DNA from: Siphonodentalium dalli
Taxonomy: Eukaryota; Mollusca; Scaphopoda; Gadilida; Siphonodentaliidae
Direction: 5' to 3'
DNA length: 64,000 nucleotides
NCBI GenBank assembly: GCA_032622095.1
Contig: CP136068.1
Coordinates: 113,473,546-113,537,545 of the forward strand
This document shows, piece by piece, positions 1 through 11,949 of this stretch. A program made the translations under genes and the position numbers. Under the pieces are notes generated by a model, which ran no database searches, was not told the origin of the DNA, and was given only the letters and a program-made list of their open reading frames with translations. The stretch's first letter is position 1. The number at the start of each line of letters is the position of its first letter.

Positions 1-397
1 TAAATTTGCATATTATATGCAATCTGTATGTTAATTCCATGTTAGCGAAAGAGCGTAACATCCACCACTCATCCCAAAGATATGGGTTGAAATAATGGTA
101 AATGCCAGTAGGCCCAGCATGTGTGCAAATCCAGTCAAGATAGAGCATAGAATCAAATTGGATTGTCCAAATGAACTAGTGGGCCATATGTTCTTGCTGG
201 CATGCCAGAACATGATACCAATTACGAACTTATCATTCTTTATAGGTAAAAGTGGGTTCTAAATAGCACATGCATTGCTAATGGATGAGAATTAATTCAT
301 GAGTATTGTCCAGACATCATCGATCATCTGCACATCTAGGTGCACCCATTAATTTGGGATATTAATGCGTATAGCTCTAGTGATAATATAGCTGTAT

Positions 398-790
398 ATT
401 TAGCGTGTATCATTAGCTATAATATACCATTGTTAGTTTGTGACCCGAGCATTTTACTCGTAGTGTCATATGCACAATTGTAGTGCGCCCGTTCAGTGGG
501 GTATTTTATATGTATAGCTATATCAATGATATAGCATTGTTACTGGAAACTACCGTTTCGGTATAGTTTATTCAATTAGTCAATCCTAACACCAAGGCTG
601 GCGCAAATCCGTTGATAAGCGGGTCCTTGAAATGTCATGTGTATATCTAATGTGTATCGTTAGCTATAAGAATAATACAGCATTATTAGTTTATGACCAG
701 AGCGTATACTCGTGGTGGTATATACACAATTGTAGTGTGCCCATTTAGGGATATTTGTATAAGTATAGTATAGCTATAATATAGCATTAT
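398..790 (+). repeat. Diverged direct repeat, two copies of about 150 bp
   Basis: Copy 1 (about 398-545) and copy 2 (about 645-790) share cacaattgtagtg and flanking segments such as tagctata and tatagcatt. No ORF. The interval 546-644 and the first 400 bases show nothing I recognise. Confidence 0.7.
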
Positions 791-904
791 ATCATGAATT
801 GTTTAGTTACTTATCCAAGCATATTCGGATCACCACAAAACACAGCCACACAGTCTAAGCAGACAGGATACCTGTTAATTAAACCAGTTATTCAACAGGA
901 TTAC

Positions 905-1665
905 TATCACCGAGGAATGTCAATTTTGTATATAAGATGGTGTATGCACATCCAACCGAAAGCCATTGACTGGAGGTAGCGTATGTACCATGGTGCCCGA
1001 CACTATATGCTATGAATTTGGATAGTCACTATAAGCTAGTGTTTCGTGTCTATTTTTATTCGCCGACTACTCATCAGGGACAGGCGATTTAATTAGATAA
1101 GTCGACATTTTATATGTCTGTTAACATGTATTCCATGTGTATATAGTTTGTGCCACGTCGTGTGGAATTGTTGGATTTGCAAATTTCATGCAATCAGTCT
1201 GTATATCTTCGGAATGCATAGGATTCCATATTAGTCTTTGCCACGTTTGTGGTATGTTGGATTTGCACGTATCGTGCAATCATTCTGTATATCAGGAATT
1301 CATAGGATTCCAAGTTCGTCTTTGCCCCGTTTGTGGTAGGTTGGATGGTTTTAAACTGTATGCATACAATGCCGCTCTGAAGAGTGCCTGGTCACTATAA
1401 GAAAAAATTTCCGATATTTTGAGTTGTGGATAGTATATAGCCAGCACGTGGTAGTTCAGCGTCAATCACGCTTTAAGGCGTGTCCAATGGCTTTAGTGCC
1501 CAGTCTTGTCCAGCTAACATAAGTTGGTTGGGTCACGTGACGATATATGCCACATATGTGGTGTGAAATTGATACCTCTGATGTTGGGATAAGAAATTGG
1601 TACATACACTACCTCCAGTCAATGGCTTTCGGTTGGATGTACATACACCATCTTATATACAAAAA
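905..1665. mobile_element. Inverted-repeat element, about 65-bp arms
   Basis: Left arm about 916-985 (catccaaccgaaagccattg) is repeated inverted at about 1598-1662. Between them 1137-1400 holds two to three diverged 90-bp direct repeats (atgcaatcattctgtat / cataggattcca). The right arm runs into the transposon-type ORF at 1619-2287, so the arms probably mark the end of that element. Confidence 0.7.
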
Positions 1666-2287
1666 AGAAATTTTTTGGTGGTTCTGTTTCTACGATTGAC
1701 GCTATTTTTCTTCTATGCTCTTCTGATTTCTTAATTGATTCGTCTACTCTGGCGAGATATTTAGTTGATTCTTTTATGTAGTTTTCTCTCCATAGGCGGG
1801 TGGCATCTGTTTCTTGTTCGGTTACCGGTGATATATGATTGGCAGGCGCCGGCTCGATGTATTCCGGAGTCTTCGGGATGAAGTCGGAGGTGTCCGCGTC
1901 TGGCCGTGGAGGCGATGGTGGTGGTGATTCCATCTCCTGGACAGACTGGGCCGGGATCTCGACTGCATGGGAGGAGCTGGCTGGTGTAACATCCCTCGCC
2001 TTCTTCTCTTTCCACGCGGCTAGTCTCTCGGCATCTCTCTTTTTTCTAGATGGTGTTTTCTTCTTTTTTTTCTTCGTCTTCTGTCGAGGTTTCCGTGCTG
2101 ATTTGGTATTGTCCGGTCCGCTCCCGGTAGGGAGCCCTGAAAAGGGCTTTGCCTGGCTGGTCTGGAAATCCAGAATCAGCTGGTATCCGCCTCTGTGAGC
2201 ATGAAGTGACCAACTCAGACAAGGCGTGACATGCATGGCGTCCAGCATAGTAGTGACACTAATTGGAATTAGCGGTGGTGAGTTCAT
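1619..2287 (-). CDS. Transposon-type ORF, unknown function (222 aa)
   Basis: Open from ATG at 2287 to TGA near 1619. Around residues 20-45 is a WSLHAHRGGYQLILDFQ segment. Then comes a Lys-rich stretch followed by TPSRKKRDAERLAAWKEKK, then a Pro/Ser/Asp-rich region and a short basic helix. A diverged copy of the same two blocks occurs on the other strand at about 55720-56000, and the 3' end overlaps an inverted-repeat arm, so it is transposon-derived. I recall similar S/T-P-S-x-x-R-R-D-x-x-R blocks in gag-like ORFs of aquatic invertebrate elements but cannot name the family. Confidence 0.6.
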   Translation of the reverse strand: MNSPPLIPISVTTMLDAMHVTPCLSWSLHAHRGGYQLILDFQTSQAKPFSGLPTGSGPDNTKSARKPRQKTKKKKKKTPSRKKRDAERLAAWKEKKARDVTPASSSHAVEIPAQSVQEMESPPPSPPRPDADTSDFIPKTPEYIEPAPANHISPVTEQETDATRLWRENYIKESTKYLARVDESIKKSEEHRRKIASIVETEPPKNFFFVYKMVYVHPTESH

Positions 2288-2764
2288 CCTGAGAGATGGC
2301 GATCCAAGCTCTCTGGAGGTCCGACCGTGTGTTGTGAAAATTCTTGTCTGTTCTCTGTATAAATTTTATTCATCTCTAACATCATGTGGTAATCAGCAAG
2401 TGTAGGTAACAATACATAATATGGTGAATCATCTCGGATGCCATGAAATGAAGGCGTCGCTTATTAATTAGCGATCCAGGGTTTGGCATCTGTCATATAT
2501 GTCTGAAGAGCCAGAACTAATTAAAGAGTAGATTAATGTTTGGTTTATATATACGCTAATGACTTATAGCAGTCATTAGGATCTTCCTTTGTCTGTCCCG
2601 ACCGATGGGTGAACTGCAGTTGTTACATAAGACCTTCTTTCCTTTGTGGCTAGTATTGCATAACTCATAGGTCGCGGCATCTCCGAGTCTCCCCCATAGG
2701 TTAAGATATATATGTTTAGTATGTACCATCACGTCCCTTGAATAAGATAAGGGATAAGGGATGT

Positions 2765-3144
2765 GGGTGCATTACTCTACACTCGCATATATGAGAATGA
2801 ATTGGCCTAACAATTTTTTACAATTATAATAATATTTTCTTGTATTCTTTAACAATTTTATAATTTCACCCATACAGAGCCCCAGACAAACATGAGCAGA
2901 CGACACTCTTTATATGCTCCTATATATGTGTGGGGCTCCCTGCAGGGAAATGGCTGTTTTTTTAGTTTATGTCCTAAAAATTGTAAGAAACATTTATTTA
3001 AACAAAATGATAAAACATTGTTAGGCCAATGCATTCTCTTATATATGCGAGGCGACCTATGGTCGACTCGCATATATAAGAGAATGCATTGGCACATGGT
3101 AAAAAAAATCCCGACTTACGACTGGATTTGATATGGCGGGTCAC
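2765..3144. mobile_element. Family A palindromic MITE, 5'-truncated
   Basis: The right end carries the family terminal repeat (read outward TGACCCGCCATATCAAATCC) at about 3110-3143. A full hairpin module lies at 3024-3097 and a decayed half module at 2765-2815. Core between them: cccatacagagccccagac ... gtggggctccctgcagg. Confidence 0.85.
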
Positions 3145-3324
3145 AAATAGCAAATATACCAATGATCCATCACCAGTACCTCGGAGCGTGCCCGTTTTCC
3201 CCAAAAATAGTTACTTTGTGTTTTTTGTAATTTAAAAATGTCCCAATTTCGTATACCCATTAGAGCTTTGGAGACGGGACAGCATGTGGCCTTTTTATTT
3301 ACAGCATGCTATAATAATTCTAAC

Positions 3325-3745
3325 ACTAACTAAGACCATTTGCAGAATGAGGTCCACAGAGGGTGAATTTAGTGACGCTATCCTGCATAGCGGGCTAGCA
3401 TCACAAAATTCACCCTGCATGGCCTCATCTGCTATGGGAGATATCGACTCAGATTGAAGTTCCCAAATGGTAAATATTGTGATGTCCACCCATAATGATT
3501 GGGAACCTCGATTATGCAATGAGTTGTCTGCCAATTTGGGGATATAGAGAAACTAAAGTGAAAAAAAAAATAGAATTTATGTGAAGAAGTTTCTATAGAA
3601 ATTTGATAACAACCAAACTTTCCAGAGAAAATAAGGACTAAGCAGAATGAGGTCCACAGAGGGTGAATTTAGTTATGTTAGCCCGTTATGCAGGATAGCG
3701 TCACTAAATTCACCCTCTGGGGACCTCATTCTGTAAATGACAGGC
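3325..3745. mobile_element. Family C MITE (gaatgaggtcc hairpins)
   Basis: Two hairpin arms at 3341-3430 and 3641-3735 share gcagaatgaggtccacagag and a ggatagcg/cgctatcc core. The same structure occurs at 33653-34075, where terminal repeats are clearer. There is a further gap with no [17 protein letters not shown] at 3746-4190. Confidence 0.8.
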
Positions 3746-4193
3746 ACACTAAACTGAGGCTTGACTGAGACGGTGGGACAACGGATGCTACATTTTTCAT
3801 AACACTACACTATTTTTCAGTTAATCATGTTTATAGTTTTATTTTTAACAAACTTAAACTAAACGTATCATCAAAACTTGTTTCATAAACAATTTATTGT
3901 TGTTGTTGATGTTGCTGGTGGAACTGTTTTGGAGGGCAGTACTTTAAGTGAAGTCAACTACAAGTGCAAGCACCTCATGACATTCGATTATCCATTATCC
4001 ACGTAACCCGGATACAGTTAACTTCATGTACATGTACACGTGGTGATCCAGAAGAACGGTGGCGCATTTGGATTCACCGTGGGTATAGGTGTAGCACGTT
4101 TGTGATATTCGCCGTATCACTAGCATGTGATGTAGCATGCATGCAAACAATTTGGTCAGGTCAGTCATATCATGGAGTAACCTAGTATAGCTA

Positions 4194-7100
4194 TAGTCCA
4201 GGAGATATTGGTCGACCTCTGCACCCCCCCCCCCCCTCCAGGACTTAACTTCAACCCACTAATTTTCTTCCTTAAGGTCTCCTCTAATTTTGTTCACCTG
4301 TTAACAAGCAAAACAAGTGGCCGCAGAGACTCCAGACAAGATGGCGTCCATCATGGCGGCCATTTTTTTTAAATGCACCAGGTCTCTTTGATCGCCATTA
4401 TAGTAAAGATGATAGCACATGCGTTCTTGTTTTCCGCTCGATTCGTTATGCTAATATACAACCCTTACAAATTATCCAAACATCCGATACCAGAATCCAA
4501 TATGGCGGCCAAGATGGCGGCCGAAATGTGAAAATATGCTATTTTTCTGACATGTTATCACCTTTAGTTTGTCTCCGTGGGAAAATGTTAGATTTTTTGC
4601 GTCATGTTATACATTTATCATATAGAGGAGTCATTGACGAATACAAGGGGACCATAATATGCATTCATTGCGGGGTATTTTTGTCCGATATCACGTTTTC
4701 CCAAATGCCGGTATCATAGGTCAAAGCCGAATCTCCGTTAATAACGCGATGTTATGTTTCGAATCAATGAATGTTATTGCTATTATAACAAACACCCATG
4801 CATATATATTTGTAGGATATACTCGAGCTAGGATTCCTCTTATACCTGAGTTGAGGAATATTTACCCAAATCCAAGATGGCGGCCAAAATGGCCACCAGA
4901 AATAAAAAAATCGCCGAAAATCGCTGATTTTAACATCAGTGAGCATTATTGTCATGACAACTCCACACATGCTTACTATTGTAAGTTGGGAACACTTAGG
5001 CGAAGAATTTTCCTTGTATCATATCCAAATAAAAGTCCCCCAAATCCAAAATGGCGCCCACAATGGCGACAGATTTTGAAAAATCACCGAAATTCCCTCA
5101 TATTCACATCATTGGGCATTATTGTCGAGACAACTCCATCCATGCGTACAGTTTGAGTTGGAAATACTGAGGTGAAGTAATTACCTTACATCTCATGCAA
5201 GAAATGGTTTTCCAAATCAAAGATGGCGGCCAAAATGGCGACCGAAATTTGAAAACAAGTCTACATTCCTTTACTTTCTTACGATGGGCGTTATTGTTTC
5301 GCGATTTCTATCCACCATTACATGTTGATATGGAATAGTGACATGAACTATTCATTAGGGTTTGGCAATTGATACTCACAGCCAAGATCGCTGCTAAATT
5401 GGCGGCTAGAAATTGAAAAGAAATCGATATTTTCACATATTAATTTCAACTTTTTGTCATAATATCGGTATGTATGGACGAAACTGTACATAAACCATCT
5501 ACTAGTTCAACCTAAAGGTATCAAAACGCATAACATAGCTCGTATCCTTCTGGAAAGATGAAACACCACAATTAATATCGCGATGTGGCATTTCGAAATC
5601 CAGTCTCCACTTAGCGCCGATAATGGCCGGTAGCGTAGGTGCGCCGAATAGTTATATCAGAACAGTTACCTGATAACAGATTCTGATTTGCCACGTCACG
5701 TCCATAATTATCTGGACCAGCTTCCATTTCTTTGTCTGATAAATCTAGGTCGCTCGCACCGACAAAGTATTCACCACTTCCTGGGAGTAGGGTCCCTCTA
5801 ATCATAACGTTTCAAACAATTCATTTTCCGGTGTCTAGCTTACAGAAGGTCATCTCTATGTATGTGTCTCATACCCCATGGGATAACGACATGTACACCT
5901 GGCGAACCAGTTAGCTAGTCACTTCTCAATAGATGGTTCGTCAACTCACAAACTCAGCGAACGCATTGGCATATGTGGACAACTTCGACAGTGTTTCGAA
6001 GGTTGCTAGCTGTCTCATTCCATTGGACATATGTCTATCTGCTAAGGAGAAGACCCTAGTGTACAGACTACCCACACTTCTTGACCATTATCCGAAGCAA
6101 ACTGTGTGACGCCCCGCAGTTGTCTCGTCGAATATCTCCCAGCAGAGAAGAACAATGCTCGCGGTGCTAGTTTGTGGACATGCGCCATGATAGTGGGAAT
6201 GAAATGGGCCACGGTATACACCACCCCTACACCTGGTGCATGTTTAAGATATCGAATGTCATGCGTGTCGGTTTTATTTGGTGTGGTAAGGTTGTATTCC
6301 ACATCCGTTTCGAAGCCTTTCTGATTCAACTACATACACTTTTGTCTGGATAATAATATGCTAGCCTCCCTCAAAACAGTCGGATGGACTAAAGGATAAT
6401 GTCTTTATACCATGAATGTATGCGTGTTTTGTTATCCTCTCTCGGGGTTAGTGTCAGTATGTGGGCGGTATTATTCAAGAAAATGTCAGCAACTGTGGTG
6501 CATTTATTTCACTATGTATTTAAAGAACAATTTACAGTCTCGATGGCAATGGTTGTGGCCGTTGACGAATATATATATATAACTTTAGAATATAGTAGTT
6601 AATGTCTCATGCAGGACAATGGTCGCATTGTGGTGTTACCAAGAAATCACTTGGTGTACCAACGTTTGTTGAACTGAATGCAAGAGCTCATCAACGTAAC
6701 ATTCCTCTGGATGTTCTTCGCGTTGAACATTTCACCCTTTTGTTGATGGCAGTTGTACTTTCTTGAACCATACCACCCAACGTGAGTATGACATATCAAC
6801 CAACTAGCAAAGGTATCGCCTTTAAGACTACACCCCAGTCTTGGTGGGGCGTATACAGCACTAGCCAATGGCATACTCCTGGTCCAGTTGTTTAAGAACG
6901 GCTCCCAAACGGATGGGAACATACAATCTTAGCATACAAGGAAAGCAAAGCCACACATGAGATCCTGTCTGAATCTAAAACATAACAAAATAAGGGGCGG
7001 TGCAGTCATGGTCCAATTTCATTTCCACTATCATGACACATACCCACAAACGAGCACCGTGTGTATTGTTATCATCTGCTTGGATCTGTTCGGTGAGATG

Positions 7101-9117
7101 ATTGCTGGACGCCAACAAGCTTGTTCTTATGATCATGTTCAAGGAGTTTGTATCCGTCAAATGTCGGGCTTTCAACATTCGAAGCCATATACAGAAGTTG
7201 TCCGGGTACGTCAGTGCATTAGATGAGTATGTGAATTGATGAACCATATATTGAGAAGTGGCTGTTTGGGAAGATCACCAGGTGTACACGTTGTTATCCC
7301 CATTAGGTCACCAAAGCTGACAATACGCAGATAGATAGGTCCTTCTGAAACCTAGTATATACGCATCGACCGAATACCTTTATAGTGTATCGCACAAGAT
7401 GACGCATATACCCCATATGTAGCATCTGAATTATACCATAAGCTATACCACGAATGAAGCTCGCTAAGAATTCCAAGCTTTCGAAACCAACACGTGAGCT
7501 GGACACCGGCATATGTATTGTTTGAAACATTCCGATTAGTGGCACACTCCTACAAACAAGAGTAGTGAACTGTTGTTGTGAGTGAGATAGATTAATCTGA
7601 CGAAGAGACGGAAACGAGTCTAGATAATGCTGAATGTGGCAATTCAGAATAAGCTCAGGTACTGTTGTTTTTATTCTTGGAAGTCATAATATGACTATTC
7701 AGCGCACCTATATACGGTTACGGTCAGTATGAGCCCTTAGTGGAGAATGGATTTTGAAATGCCACATGGCGATTGTGGGTTTTCATCCTTCCAAAAGGCT
7801 ACGACTTACATTGGAATTAATATATGGCTTATATTATGTACCGTTTCGTTTTTACAAATCAATATTATGACAAAAAGTTGAAATTAGTATGTGATAATAT
7901 CGGCTTCTTTTCAATTTCTGCCCGCCAGTTTGGCCGCCATATTGACTGTGGGTATCACATGCCAAACCCTAATGGACAATTCATACATATCAACATGTAA
8001 TGGTGGGTAGAAATCGCGAAACAATAACGCCCATCCTAAGAAAGTAAAGGAATGTAGGCGTGTTTTCAAATTTCGGTCGCCATGTTGGCCGCCATCCTTG
8101 ATTTGGAAAACCATTTCTTGCATGAGATGTAAGGTAATTACTTCACCTCAGTATTTCCAACTCAAACTGTACGCATGGATAGAGTTGTCTCGACAATAAT
8201 GCCCAATGATGTGAATATGAGGGAATTTCGGTGATTTTTCAAAATCTGTCCGCCATTGTGGGCGCCATTTTGGATTTGGGGGACTTTTATTTGGATATGG
8301 TACAAGGAAAGTTCTTCGCCTAAGTGTTCCCAACTTACAATAGTAAGCAGATGTGGAGTTATCATGACAATAATGCTCACTGATGTTAAAATCAGCGATT
8401 TTCGGCGATTTTTTATTTCTGGTAGCCATTTTGGCCGCCATCTTGGATTTGGGTAAATATTCCTCAACTCAGGTATAAGAGGAATTCTAGCTCGAGTATA
8501 TCCTGCAAATATATATGCATGGGTGTTGTTATAATAGCAATAGCAATCATTGATTCGAAACATAACATCGCGTTATTAACGGAGATTCGGCTTTGACCTA
8601 TGATACCGGCATTTGGGAAAACGTGATATCGGACAAAAATATCCCGCAATGAATGCATGTCCCCATGTGTTCGCCAATGACTCCTCTATATGATAAATGG
8701 ATAATATGACGCGAAAAAAAATCTAACATTTTTCCCACAGAGACAAACTAAAGGTGGTAACATGTCAGAAAAATAGCATATTTTCACATTTCGGCGGCCA
8801 TCTTGGCCGCCATATTGGATTCTGGTATCGGATTTTTGGCTAATTTGTAAGGGTTGTATATTAGCATAACGAATCGAGCGGAAAACAAGACCGCTTGTGC
8901 TATAATCTTTACTATAATGGCGATCAAAGAGACCTGTTGCATTTAAACAAAATGGCCGCCATGATGGACGCCATCTTGTCTGGAGTCTCTGCGGCCACTT
9001 TTTGTTCTTGTTAACAAGTGAAAAAAAAGAAGAGGAGACCTTAAGGAAGAAAATTAGTGGGGTGAAGTTAAGTCCTGGGGGGGGGGGTGCAGAGGTCGAC
9101 CAATATCTCCTGGACTA
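4194..9117. mobile_element. Giant foldback element, 4.9 kb, arms about 2.4 kb
   Basis: Outer ends are TAGTCCAGGAGATATTGG (4194) and its inverse ending at 9117. Arms align continuously inward, for example 4320-4360 with 8950-9000, 5200-5400 with 7930-8110, 5811-5840 with 7495-7530, and 6170-6230 with 7000-7060, to a centre near 6655. Outer 1.4 kb is well conserved, the inner part more diverged. Each outer arm is built from about 170-bp units ending in atggcggcc motifs. No transposase ORF. Flanks ...agCTA / CTAtc suggest a short target duplication. Confidence 0.9.
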
Positions 9118-9562
9118 CTATCTTCAACTATAAATTTGAAAATCGATAGCGCTGTTTTGTGAAATCGATAAAAGAGACATAATCCACTAGATGTATTATA
9201 TTTCCCAAATATGTTGGTTTAAACATATTTATTACCAATAAGTATATAACAATACAGATTGGCATTGGGATTGGAGGACAAGTGCGATCCACTTATACAT
9301 AACCCCCTCTCCCAATTGCCGTTATAACACTGATACATAATAATTTGGGTTGTCAACACAATAGGTATAACATATTTACAAGTGTATGAAATATGTTTCA
9401 AAAACAGTGTCGTACTAAATCGGTACAAAGTTTGTTTCTGTGACGACATGACATGACAGTCATGGCTTGATCAATGGGAATGATTAGTCATGATGGAACA
9501 TGATACGGAAGTCAATTAACAGTCAATTATACTCAATAGTGTTATGAAGCGGCGATTGCATT

Positions 9563-9880
9563 TTCCATGATAAAGGCACTGTTGGCCTTCACGGTGGGTA
9601 TGCTGTTAAGTATAAATATCGTGTAACTAGTATGTTATTGTCAAATTTGTATGCTTTGTTATGCAAACAAAAACCAGGTTATGTAACATTTTTGGCTTTT
9701 GTTTACATAACAAAGCGTATGAACTTGACAATAACATACTATTTACACGATATTTATGATCGATATAAGAACAAATTATGTCTATATTTTAATATTCTTT
9801 CTGTTTATGGTGGTTTTAAGGGAAGTGACTATTTTAACAGCAATACCCACCACCGAGAAGGCCATCAGTGCCTTTAATAT
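9563..9880. mobile_element. Family D foldback MITE
   Basis: Ends taaaggcactgttggcctt and its inverse (cagtgccttta at about 9865-9878), with a second nested hairpin (tatgttattgtcaa / ttgacaataacata) around 9630-9750. A relative is at 59259-59757. The 9118-9560 stretch between elements shows nothing recognisable, nor does 9880-10280 apart from the candidate poly(A) signal. Confidence 0.85.
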
Positions 9881-9949
9881 CATTTAGAATGTTATATGTG
9901 TGTGACTGTTAACTGTTGTTATTGCAAAACAAATTTGATCTGGATACTG

Positions 9950-9955
9950 TTTATT
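9950..9955 (-). promoter_or_regulatory. Candidate polyadenylation signal
   Basis: AATAAA on the minus strand, the first I noticed downstream of the stop codon and the terminal-exon array. If used, about 1.9 kb of 3' UTR would consist almost entirely of the minisatellite. Position alone supports it. Confidence 0.2.
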
Positions 9956-10283
9956 GGTTTCAATATTGCTCAAAGTGCAATGTGACTGTGTACATTGTTG
10001 TGTGATCCAGCAGCACACCGTATATTCCACCAAAAGGAGGGAATAAGATAATTTCGCACTGTAAAATTTAACTATTATAGTTGAGTATAACTATAATAGT
10101 AAAATCCAGGACGTGCCTGACCTGCTGTCGTCTCGTTACTCCTCTCTTCCCGGATTCTTCGTTCAACGAAATGAATCTTTTAATAAACGTGCTTGTTGGT
10201 GTGTTCTCGGAATTTTGCCGTAATTATTTATAGATCAAGCACTAACCAAACTTGTTCACAATTGTGTTTTCTCTGCCAAGATA

Positions 10284-11949
10284 ATTATGCAACGTGGGCT
10301 GGTTGGGGTGGGATATAACTTGTCGTAATTATTTCGATATTCCACGTTGGATGGTTGGAGGGATATCTAACTTGCCGTGCAACCATTATATAGTCATGTC
10401 GTTCTTCCACATGGGCTGGTTGGAGAGTTATCTTTGTCGATCTTCACATGGGCTGGTTGGAGTAATATCTAACTTGTCGTGTAACCAGTAAGTTATTATG
10501 TCGATCTTCACATGGGCTGGTTGGAGTAATATCTAACTTGTCGTGTAACCAGTAAGTTATTATGTCGATCTTCACATGGGCTGGTTGGAGTAATATCTAA
10601 CTTGTCGTGTAACCAATACGTTATTATGTCGATCTTCACATGGGCTGGTTGGAGTAATATCTAACTTGTCGTGTAACCAGTAAGTTATTATGTCGATCTT
10701 CACATGGGCTGGTTGGAGTAATATCTAACTTGTCGTGTAACCAGTAAGTTATTATGTCGATCTTCACATGGGCTGGTTGGAGTAATATCTAACTTGTCGT
10801 GTAACCAGTAAGTTATTATGTCGATCTTCACATGGGCTGGTTGGAGTAATATCTAACTTGTCGTGTAACCAGTACGTTATTATGTCGATCTTCACATGGG
10901 CTGGTTGGAGAGTTATCTTTGTCGATCTTCCACATGGGTTGGTTGGAGTTTTATCTATCTTCTCGTGTAACCAGTATGAAGTCAAGTCGATATTCCACGT
11001 TGGCTGCTTGCAGTGATATCTAACTCGTCGTGTAACCAGTATGTAGTCATGTAGATATTCCACATGGGTTGGTTGGAGTTATATCTAACTTGTCGTGTAA
11101 CCAATATGTAGTCATGTCGATATTCCACGTTGGCTGGTTGGAGTGATATCTAACTTGTCATGTAACCAGCGTAGTCATGTCGATATTCCACGTTGGCTAG
11201 TTGGGGTCATATCTAACTTGTCGTGTAACCAGTATGTAGTTATGTCGATCTTCCACATGGGGTGGTTTGAGTGATATCTAACTTGTCGTGTAACCAGTAT
11301 GTAGTCATGTCGATCTTCCACATGGGCTGGTTTGAGTGATATCTAACTTGTCGTGTAACCAGTATGTAGCCATGTCGATATTCCACGTTGGCTGGTTTGA
11401 GTTATATCTAACTTGTCGTGTAACCAGTATGTAGTCATGTCGATCTTCGACATGGCCTGATTGGAGAGTTATCTTTGTCGATCTTCGGCATGGGCTGGTT
11501 TGAGTTATATATAAGTTGTTGTGTAACCAGTATGTAGTCATGTCGATCTTCCACATGGGCTGGTTGGAGTTATATATAGCTTGTCATGCAACCAGTATGT
11601 AGTCATGTCGATCTTCGACATGGGCTGATTGGAGAGTTATCTTTGTCGATCTTCAACATGGGCTGGTTTGAGTTATATCTAACTTCTTGTGTAACCAGTA
11701 TGTAGTCATGTCGATCTTCCACATGGGCTGGTTGGAGTGATATATAACTTGTAACCAGTATGTAGTCATGTCGATCTTCGACATGGGCTGATTGGAGAGT
11801 TATCTTTGCCGATCTTCAACATGGGCTGGTTTGAGTTATATCTAACTTCTTGTGTAACCAGTATGTAGTCATGTCGATCTTCCACATGGGGTAGTTTGAG
11901 TGATATCTAACTTGTCGTGTAACCAGTATGTAGTCATCTTCCCTTTACC
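10284..11949 (-). repeat. Minisatellite derived from the terminal coding exon (64-65 bp, about 28 units)
   Basis: Tandem units carry the coding strand ATACTGGTTACACGACAAG in many copies. They are homologous to codons of [12 protein letters not shown] in the true terminal exon at the right edge. Full units are 64-65 bp; about 5 short units are about 40 bp. The block 10430-10910 is nearly homogeneous (64 bp), suggesting recent amplification; the rest is more diverged. Unit length is not a multiple of three, so the array is not a coding extension. Confidence 0.95.
11869..11949 (-). CDS. Guanylate cyclase terminal exon and stop ([10 protein letters not shown])
   Basis: 81 bp, phase 0, acceptor tgatttcag, stop TGA at 11871-11869. 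Encodes [17 protein letters not shown] and a short tail. K-G-K-G-x-x-x-T-Y-W-L is the conserved end of cyclase domains, so this is genuine coding sequence. From ACTACATACTGG onward the same sequence is repeated about 28 times downstream, so the stop lies in the first repeat junction and the rest would be 3' UTR. Confidence 0.9.
   Translation of the reverse strand, partial: GKGKMTTYWLHDKLDITQTTPCGRST

Noticed and set aside
4659-5156. 165-residue frame on the plus strand and its mirror at 8162-8563
   Set aside because: Both lie in the arms of the foldback element and reflect the roughly 170-bp internal units; no domain features.
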